From: Eutreptiella sp. 'Long Island Sound 2002'
Taxonomy: Eukaryota > Euglenozoa > Euglenophyceae > Eutreptiales > Eutreptiaceae
NCBI GenBank assembly: GCA_964036045.1
Contig: OZ038393.1
Span: 48,166,429 to 48,230,428, forward strand
Direction: 5' to 3'
Length of the DNA stretch: 64,000 nt
Made by a program: the position numbers and the translations under genes. Below are positions 57,640-64,000 of the stretch, one piece after another. The notes below the pieces were generated by a model that saw only the letters and a program-made list of their open reading frames with translations, made no database searches and had not been told where the DNA came from. Within the stretch, counting starts at the first letter, position 1. Every line of letters starts with the position of its first letter.

Positions 57640-58945
57640 CCTTCCGCCAGGACTCGGCTCCAGAAGGCCACGGGCACGTGCCTCCCGTCGTCAAGCACTT
57701 GCTCCAACACAGCGCCAATGGCGTAGTCGGAAGCGTCGGTGCGCAGGACGAACCCTCGGTCGGGATCCACGAGGTGCAGACCCACTGCGGATAGCAGCAC
57801 CTGCTTCATCCCCTCAAAGGCACGGTCGGACTCAGCTGTCCAGACCAGAGCCTTCTTGGACCCGTTCTTGGTCTCCTCTCGGTTGCCCTTGAGCATGGTC
57901 GTCATGGGGGCTGCATACTCGGCATACATTTTGATATACCCCGAGTAGTAATTGCAGAACCCCAGATTCGCCCGTAGCTCAGAGACCGTCTTGGGCTTTT
58001 CCCAGTGCTCAATCGCAGCCACCTTGCTAGGTATGGGCTTTCGCTGCCCGTTCCCAACTACGTGGCCAGCGAAGACCACCTCGCTTACCGCAATGGTGGC
58101 CTTGTCACTGCTGCCCGTGAGTTTGTTCCGAACAAGAAGGTCGAGCACTCGAGTGACGTCCCTTTCATGTGCCTCCAGGAGCTCCTCGTAGCTCATACTG
58201 GGGTCCCCGGACGCGATGATCACGTCGTCCACGAAGGGGTCCGCACAGTCGCGCACTGGCTCAAGCAGGTTCTCCAGCATCCGCTGAAAAGCCGCATTGC
58301 CGTTGGTGACGCCCATGGGCATCACCTTCCACTGGAGAGGTCCAAGTGGGGTGCTCATGGCTGTGCAGGCACGGGACTCCTCGGCGAGAGGCATATGATG
58401 ATAACCATGTTTCAGGTCAATCACCGTGAAGATCCTCCGCCGGTGTTGCTTTTGCAGCATGTCCTCAATGAGGGGCAGCGTATAGCTGTCGTGCTGCGTT
58501 TGGGCGTTCAGGCCGCGGTAGTCGACCACGAGCCGCCACTCACCGGCAACCTTCTTGGGGACGACGAAGCACGGAGAGGCCCATTCGGAGTGGCACGGCT
58601 CGAGCCAGCCTCTCTGGATGAAGTCACGGAGGATCTTCTCGATGGCCTCTTTCCTCTCGCCCCTCAGGGCAAACTCCCGGTGCCGATACACACGGGGGTC
58701 CTGCTTCAGTCGTATCTTGGCCTCGCCATACGGTCCACGAACCGGTGGGGGAAACACGGGCTTTCCGCTGAAGAAGGTATCACCATACTTCTGCTTCAGC
58801 GTGGCCCTCAATGCCTGGATCTTGGGGCAATCATCGGACTCCGCCTTGGCTTTCCCGGGCACTTGAACCACGGAGCTGAACTTGAGGGGTAGCGACCCCG
58901 CTCGCTTTCGGCTCAGGCGGTCTTCCCAGGTGGCCCAAAGGGCCA
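57631..58945 (-). pseudogene. Gypsy reverse transcriptase and N-terminal RNase H
   Basis: This is the RNA-dependent DNA polymerase of the element. Visible RT motifs are 'ASPCFVVPKK', 'WRLVVDYRGLNAQT', 'FTVIDLKHGYHHMPL' (first catalytic Asp), 'MPMGVTNGNAAFQRML', 'DPFVDDVIIAS' (the FVDD catalytic pair) and 'FAGHVV'. A connection region ends with 'LGFCNYYSGYI'. RNase H begins with 'FVLRTDASDYAIGAVLEQ' (first catalytic Asp). The frame is cut at 57631-57639 by the giant insertion; the residues read beyond it come from the transposon end. It is in the same frame as gag and protease. It becomes recognisable from about 58945, where it takes over from a different upstream frame. Confidence 0.95.
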
Positions 58946-59800
58946 TCTCTGGTCTTGCCTCGGAATAGATCGCCGTAGGTGGGTGGGTTACCCCCGATTG
59001 GCTCGTCCTGGCTGGACAGGTGGTCCAGCACCCTCTGCACGAAGGTGTTCCCGTCATAGGAACCAGAGACGATCGAGTCCACTTCCCACCAGGCTCTGTC
59101 CTGGCCCTTGCCCTCACGCTGGTTTCCCCAGTCGTGAAAGGGCTGATCCATATACCCCTGAACCAGATCCCACTCCTCTTCAGTGAGGGGCTCTTCTGAT
59201 TCCGATTCTTCGATGTCAACAGGGGGAACCGCAAAGCATTGCCTCCGAGGCTCCGCTATGATGCGGTTGACACACAGGAAGTCCGTGGTGTCGGCCTGAT
59301 CAAGGCCCCCATCCACATAGTGGAATTCCGTTGGCCATCTCTGGGGTGGCATGGGCTGTCCCTTAGCGTCCTGATAGACACTCTCTCCAGCCGGTAGGAC
59401 GACCTTGTTCAAGGTCATGTTGGTCAATGAGGCTACCCAATGTCGGGTACTTTCCTCCTCGGTGCATCCCATAGGAACAACCAGCACTGCCTTGGAGCGG
59501 TCCTTGCGAATCTTCGCTATCGCTCTTGGAATGTCCCAACGGGGGCAATGGATCCACATCAATCCCTGATGCGGACCCCAGTGCTTCTTCCACGCGGAGT
59601 CCTGTGCGCTCCAGTACTTCTCACACACCCGCAGATGGGCGGAGGTTCCTGAAGAGAACGCATCTAGGGCCAGATCCGAAGCTCCCAGGTCCGCGACCAC
59701 TCGGTTCGCCACTTCCGGCCTTACGCCGTACTCCTGGTTTGCTGGCCCAGTGGGCTCAGTGTCCAGCGCGGCCACTTCGAGCTGATTGCGTTCGGGGTGG
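58935..59800 (-). pseudogene. Gypsy pol segment with Dam-methyltransferase-like domain
   Basis: Between protease and RT, the coding signal moves to another frame at about 59800 and back at about 58945, so the two shifts compensate. The peptide has 'LALDAFSSGTSAHLRVCEKYW', then 'LMWIHCPRWDIPRAIAKIRK' and 'SKAVLVVPMG'. This layout matches the Dam-like N6-adenine methyltransferase-derived domain found in the pol region of DIRS and some Gypsy elements (family knowledge). There 'D-[LA]-F-A-S' and an 'NPP[FY]' motif are followed by 'hLVVP'. Here the catalytic-type NPPF is replaced by HCPRW, so activity is unlikely. An acidic linker rich in Glu and Ser follows. The domain assignment is moderate. Confidence 0.55.
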
Positions 59801-60602
59801 ATCCATTGGCATCAGGTGACGAAAGCCACGAGAGCTGGTCGTCCTGGTACAGGGTCATGGAGGCCTGGGCCGGGAGAACGCCGGAGTCCGTCTCCATCAT
59901 GAAGTCGTACCCAACGATCATGTCCCAGTCCATCTCGGCCTCGTAGAAGCGACCGTGCAGGAGGATTTCCTTGCCGAGGTCTGGGCGGCTCAGCTCACGA
60001 TGGTTCACCAACTGCAGCCCAATGGCCGCTTCCTTCGTGCCTCCCACCATGTACTGGCCGTTCGCCACCTTCAGCCTGACAGGTTTCCGACTGTCGGTCA
60101 GACACTCTGGTGGAAGTAGGCCAGCCTTCACCAAGCTGACCTGAGCTCCCGTGTCGACCAACACGTCGAAAACCTTTTCCACTTCCCCGCATAAGGCACG
60201 GACCTTAAGATGCAACTGCCGCTCGCGACCGACACGGCGCACGGCGTGCAAACTCAGGATCTCCGGCCGTTCCGGAAGCTCAACAAGCGACTGGTGCAGG
60301 TCGTGGACAATGGGCTCAGGCTGCCCATCTGCAGCATCCAGCTGCGGTCCGGGTGATCCTCCGATACTCTCGGAAAGATCTTGTAGTACATCAAACACAT
60401 TCTTGGTCGCGAAGGACGGACGGGTGCAAGGGTTCGTGCCTTCACTTGCCCTCACCTCGCCTCCGCGACTGGGTGCCGGACCGGGCCTTCCGCCCGCGGC
60501 AGTCCCCTTGTGCTTATCGACTCCCGACTGGGATGGTTCGGCGCTTCCCACGTCACCATCCTGCGACCGCCCTAGCTGGGGCCCTTGGCTGCAGGGGCTC
60601 CG
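59800..60602 (-). pseudogene. Gypsy aspartic protease
   Basis: A retropepsin-like protease that would process the Gag-Pol polyprotein. The catalytic motif is 'VLVDTGAQVSLV' (D-T-G-A). The later 'DMIVGYDFM' corresponds to the hydrophobic-hydrophobic-G-x-D block of retropepsins. The frame is the same as gag and follows directly after the gag UAG (60603-60605), so gag and pol are separated only by one in-frame amber codon. This suggests stop-codon readthrough (inference). Coding moves to a shifted frame near 59800. Confidence 0.85.
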
Positions 60603-62990
60603 CTAGGGGGCGTCGGTTGTGGAAGAGGGGGTGTTCTCCTCGGCCTCAACGTCGTTGACGCCCTTCTTCCTCCTCTCACTACGAGTAGGCTTCTTGTCCT
60701 TGTCTTTGTTCTGGTTGTTCTGGTTGTTCTCCTTGTTCTTGTTGTCCGACCTGGGGACCCAGTTCCTCTTGATCTCCTGGATCTCCTTGGCCAACTCGGT
60801 CCCCTGCGACACCAGCTTGGAGAGCTCGTCCCTGTCCACCTCCACCTTGGCTTCCCGGATACCCGCGGGCGCACGCTTCTTCGACCTGTGCGCCTTCTTG
60901 TAAGCCTCCGTGTCGGCCTGGTGGATGGGGCATGTTCGGTGGTCATGGTTGAAGCCTTTCTTCCTCCCATAACACACGAAACAGCCCTGAGGGTGAGCTC
61001 GGATGAACTCCCCAAAGGACAGCGGAGGGTCGCCAATGCGGCGAGGGTCCCTCTTCTCCTGCTTCCTCCAACCCTGCTGCAGGGGCTTCCAGTTTCCCGG
61101 TTTGCTCCCCGCGCTCAGGTTTCTGGCCACGAAGGCACAAACGGCAACCTCGGCGGGCTCATCGTCGTCGTCATCGTCGACGAGAGTCTCATCGCCGCTG
61201 GCTCCCGCTGGGTCCATGGCAGCTTCCCCGCCAGGTCCCTCGCCAACGTAGTTGACGTCGCGGTCGCCGGGCCTCAACCCGCGGGTGTGGTGGAGGTTTC
61301 GGTACTCCTTGAGTACTTCTTCGCCAACCCACTCCAGGATCTCGTCGCAGCTCATCCGCGCCGGGATGGGCTGCAGACGGATGGTCTGGCCGCTCAACTC
61401 ACACTCGTCAAGGCGCCACATCGCGGTCTTCTCGCGATCGCCCGAGACGGTGATGAGGAGAGCGTTCCGCAGGGAGTGCCGTTTGACATCCCGGGCCACG
61501 TTCTTCTTCGCCCAAGCCACCACGTTCGAGTGATACTCTTTGGGGAGCATCATCTTGACCGTGTGGTTGGACTTGGCCCTCTTGGATTCCTCCTTGGTGA
61601 CCCTCTTGATCCATGCTTCCGGCAGCATGGAGAGCAGGCGAGCCTGCTCGTCACCCTCGTTCCAATCCTCCACGTTGCGGCGGAAGAGGGTGTACTTCCC
61701 TCGGAAGTCCCGCCAATCTCGTAGGCGGATCTCCCGTCCATCATGCTCAAGCTTGATGGACTTCCAGCGCTTGGCAGCCACCTGCGGAGCGTCCACCCGC
61801 TCCTGCTCGTTGAGCCACTTCTTGGCTTCCTTGAGGGTCTTGATTCTCCCCTCCTTGGTCGCCACGAAGTATAGCTCTCCGAGCACTTCCGGCAGGCGGT
61901 ACCTGAACCGTTTGAAGACATATCTCTCCGCATCCGCGGGAGGCAGGTCTTCAGTGACGGTCAGCCCCCAATCGTCCAGCTTCTCCAAGAAGCGGTCGAG
62001 GTTGAGGGGGTTGCCATCGTACATGGGGGGCTTGATGTCCTTCAAGTCTTCCCACACGGCGGCATCCGCGGCCTTAGAGACCATGAACGCCGGCCGCGAG
62101 GTCGACCGAGGTTCCCATCGGCCTCGCCCACGGACTCCCACGGCCGCCACGTCCATCTCCTCCATGGAACCCCTGTGGCTACGCCGCGGTTCCTCCACGT
62201 ACGCTGAACCAAAATGTTCACGCCGTACTGCATCCATGTACGCATCCTCATCACGGCGCCGGCGGCTGCGTTCAGCGGCCTCCCGTCGTACACCACGCGG
62301 CGGGCTGATGTCGAACTCCTCCAGGTCCAGATCCGGGTCCTCACCTTCGCCGACATCCCACTCCACGTCTCCTCTGGGGACCTCGTCCCTGAGTCCACCA
62401 TAACGTCCTCCAGCCATTGGGATTGGCACAGGGGCTGGTGCAGGGCGTCGGGGGCGTACAGGCGTCCGCGGTGGAGCACGGCGGTTGCGGTACTCCGCGC
62501 TGAGCCACTCATCACGCCATTCCTCACTGCCACTGCCGGGCGGCACGGGCTCGTTGCGGCGGCCCGCGCTGTGGTGAGAGGGGGCGGTGAGAGAGGGGGC
62601 ACTGGCGCTGGGGCGACTCCTGGGGGCTCCGCCGGGGGCGTTGGGTCTGCCTGGACCTGGTCCGGGTCCCCAGCCGTCGTCCGACGAGCCAGACTCCAGG
62701 GGTTGGTGTTCGCTGCCGGCGCTCCCACGGGCTTCCAGCGCGTCCAGCCTCTCCTGCAGGCCGCTGACGACGTTGGTCAGCGACTTGGTCTCCGCCCTGG
62801 CGATGTCCAGCTCCTTCTGCGCGCGCGCGGCGACCCTGGAGATGCGAGCCATCTCGCCCTTGCCCGTGTCTACCTCCACCTCGAGCAACTGGACTCTCCT
62901 GCGGAGGTAGACAATCCACCGCCAGGTGGTATCTGGGTCGCCGTTCCCTGGTGGGTCGTCAGGGTCCCCAGGGGGTCCTCCAGGAGGGCC
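60603..62990 (-). CDS. gag: Gypsy gag
   Basis: The capsid/nucleocapsid precursor, which packages element RNA into virus-like particles in the cytoplasm. The reading frame is recognisable from about 62990 (no clear start codon; it continues a shifted upstream frame) to UAG at 60603. Order: coiled coil ('TTWRWIVYLRRRVQLLEVEV', then 'ARAETKSLTNVVSGLQERLD'); Pro/Arg-rich low-complexity region; a capsid-like retrotransposon gag region ('PPMYDGNPLNLDRFLEKLDD' to 'NEGDEQARLLSMLPEAWIKR'); a C-terminal CCHC-like zinc knuckle ('CFVCYGRKKGFNHDHRTC'); and a Lys/Arg/Asn-rich tail. The spacing of the knuckle is longer than the standard CX2CX4HX4C. Confidence 0.8.
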   Translation of the reverse strand, partial: GPPGGPPGDPDDPPGNGDPDTTWRWIVYLRRRVQLLEVEVDTGKGEMARISRVAARAQKELDIARAETKSLTNVVSGLQERLDALEARGSAGSEHQPLESGSSDDGWGPGPGPGRPNAPGGAPRSRPSASAPSLTAPSHHSAGRRNEPVPPGSGSEEWRDEWLSAEYRNRRAPPRTPVRPRRPAPAPVPIPMAGGRYGGLRDEVPRGDVEWDVGEGEDPDLDLEEFDISPPRGVRREAAERSRRRRDEDAYMDAVRREHFGSAYVEEPRRSHRGSMEEMDVAAVGVRGRGRWEPRSTSRPAFMVSKAADAAVWEDLKDIKPPMYDGNPLNLDRFLEKLDDWGLTVTEDLPPADAERYVFKRFRYRLPEVLGELYFVATKEGRIKTLKEAKKWLNEQERVDAPQVAAKRWKSIKLEHDGREIRLRDWRDFRGKYTLFRRNVEDWNEGDEQARLLSMLPEAWIKRVTKEESKRAKSNHTVKMMLPKEYHSNVVAWAKKNVARDVKRHSLRNALLITVSGDREKTAMWRLDECELSGQTIRLQPIPARMSCDEILEWVGEEVLKEYRNLHHTRGLRPGDRDVNYVGEGPGGEAAMDPAGASGDETLVDDDDDDEPAEVAVCAFVARNLSAGSKPGNWKPLQQGWRKQEKRDPRRIGDPPLSFGEFIRAHPQGCFVCYGRKKGFNHDHRTCPIHQADTEAYKKAHRSKKRAPAGIREAKVEVDRDELSKLVSQGTELAKEIQEIKRNWVPRSDNKNKENNQNNQNKDKDKKPTRSERRKKGVNDVEAEENTPSSTTDAP

Positions 62991-64000
62991 TCCGCCCGTC
63001 CGCCCGGTCCAGGGGGTCCTCCACCGCCCGGTGGTCCGCCTCCAGGGGGTCCACTTGGTGGGCGTCCTCCAGGGGGTCCTGATGGTCCTCCGCCAGGGGG
63101 TCCCGGTGGGCCTCCGCCGGGTCGCCTCGGTGGGTCCGAGGATGGGCGCCTCTTCGTGATGCCGAAGTCCATGTTGTCATCCTCTTCCATGTCGCCCCAC
63201 CTGGGCGTCTCGGTCTCGGAAGACTCCGAGCTCCCGTAGGGAGGAGGGAGATCCTCATTCTCACCTTCCGGTTCCATGGGGACATCTCCGCCTCCTCCGC
63301 CCGTCCAAGCCACCACTTGGCGATGTCGGCGGCCTCGTTCATCCCCGTCGCTGGCGGTGAAGAAGGGGTCACTGTCGTGGGGGTGTCCACCCGCTGGCCG
63401 CCGCGGCCTCTCGGGGGTCTTCCCCTTGCCCTTCCTCCGTCGACGGGCAGTGGTGCCACTGCTCCCACTGCTGCCCGTGTCCGCCTCATCCAGCGTCATC
63501 CTAGAGGAGGCGTCCCCTTCGAAAAGCTTTCGAAGGGTCTCCACTCGTGATCCTCCCGGGGGAGTCTCGCGGCGGAGTTTGGCCTCTGCCTCCTCCATTG
63601 CGGCGGCGGTGGCTGCGGCAGCCCGCACTTCGGCTTCTTCCCGAGCACGAGCCGCCTCGGCTTCCCGGGCCTGCTGCAGCCGCGCCTTCTGCGCCTCCAA
63701 CGCCGCCAGCTCCGCCTCCGTCTCGGCCTTCTCCTCAGGGACCTTCCGTCGCGCGGCCTCGATGGCTTCCTTCTTGGCGGCGTCCTCCTGGGCCTTAGCC
63801 GTCGCTTCGGCGTGGGCCCTTTCCTCCGCCTCCTTCTTTGCCCTCTCTTGGGCAAGCGCCTCTTCCAGCGCCTCCACCTCGGCCTCCTTGCAGGCAATGG
63901 CCTCCTGCGTCCGGCAGGCTTCCTCGTCGGTTGCCCTGATCCGGGCAGCCACTGCCTCATGGGCGGCCGCAGCCGTGAGACCGGCCGCGATGGCTGCCAC
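62870..64000 (-). CDS. Gypsy gag N-terminal region: Ala/Glu coiled coil and Pro/Gly-rich tract (partial)
   Basis: Open from the window edge to 62870 in a frame different from gag. The first about 150 residues are an Ala/Glu/Arg-rich heptad-like coiled coil ('EVEALEEALAQERAKKEAEE'). A basic segment, an acidic segment and a Gly-Pro-Pro repeat tract follow. The real coding signal probably passes into the gag frame within the Gly/Pro repeats near 62990; beyond that point this frame looks like a shadow. An indel in the repeat tract, natural or from assembly, would explain it. The start lies outside the window. Confidence 0.6.
   Translation of the reverse strand: MAAIAAGLTAAAAHEAVAARIRATDEEACRTQEAIACKEAEVEALEEALAQERAKKEAEERAHAEATAKAQEDAAKKEAIEAARRKVPEEKAETEAELAALEAQKARLQQAREAEAARAREEAEVRAAAATAAAMEEAEAKLRRETPPGGSRVETLRKLFEGDASSRMTLDEADTGSSGSSGTTARRRRKGKGKTPERPRRPAGGHPHDSDPFFTASDGDERGRRHRQVVAWTGGGGGDVPMEPEGENEDLPPPYGSSESSETETPRWGDMEEDDNMDFGITKRRPSSDPPRRPGGGPPGPPGGGPSGPPGGRPPSGPPGGGPPGGGGPPGPGGRAEALLEDPLGTLTTHQGTATQIPPGGGLSTSAGESSCSRWR

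Larger units (their letters stand above)
57631..64000 (-). mobile_element. Ty3/Gypsy chromovirus-type retrotransposon, 5' half
   Basis: Read right to left on the minus strand this part holds a coiled-coil/Pro-Gly-rich gag start, gag, protease, a methyltransferase-like domain, RT and the first part of RNase H. It runs off the window at 64000, so the 5' LTR, primer-binding site and true start are not seen. It is colinear with 3263-5459. Gag, protease and RT share one frame. The methyltransferase-like segment and the extreme N-terminus are in shifted frames. Confidence 0.92.

Noticed and set aside
60585-61724. A 379-codon plus-strand open frame
   Set aside because: It is antisense to gag; composition is a mirror of the Gag codons and there is no recognisable domain.

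Overview
The window looks like nuclear DNA from a eukaryote, most likely a GC-rich alga or related protist (inference). There are GT-AG spliceosomal introns, a chromodomain-bearing Ty3/Gypsy retrotransposon and a very large satellite array. I see no bacterial operon, rRNA gene, CRISPR array or intact cellular gene.

The outer parts, roughly 3.3-5.5 kb and 57.6-64 kb, are the two halves of one GC-rich Gypsy/chromovirus-type element on the minus strand. From high to low coordinate it reads: coiled-coil and Pro/Gly-rich gag N-terminus, gag with a zinc-knuckle-like motif, aspartic protease (DTGA), a Dam-methyltransferase-like domain, reverse transcriptase (FVDD), RNase H, integrase (D,D-35-E) and chromodomain. 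A possible LTR lies at 2060-3262. Positions 1-2059 hold flanking DNA with hairpins and no recognised gene.

The Gypsy RNase H domain is cut by a 52,171-bp insertion at 5460-57630. A perfect 9-bp duplication (CGTCTCTGG) sits on both sides of it, and removing the insert plus one copy rejoins the RNase H reading frame exactly. The insert has a 22-bp terminal inverted repeat and, inside each end, a cluster of 13-bp palindromes of the type GCTCCTCAGGAGC. The signature (9-bp duplication, inverted repeats, captured exons) resembles Mutator-like/Pack-MULE or foldback elements, but no transposase was recognised.

The insert carries, in order: terminal palindrome cluster; three consecutive exons of a DNA topoisomerase II gene (plus strand, 6258-6906); exons of an unidentified gene on the minus strand (7052-7680); a 726-bp segment (8823-9548) repeated at 52356-53085; about 42 kb of a 61-bp satellite (10275-52350, roughly 690 units with multi-kb nested duplications); the second copy of the 726-bp segment, continuing into its own next exon; AT-richer DNA with poly-C tracts and one further candidate exon; degenerate subterminal repeats; and the right palindrome cluster. 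The main discovery candidate is this giant satellite-bearing, gene-fragment-bearing transposon.
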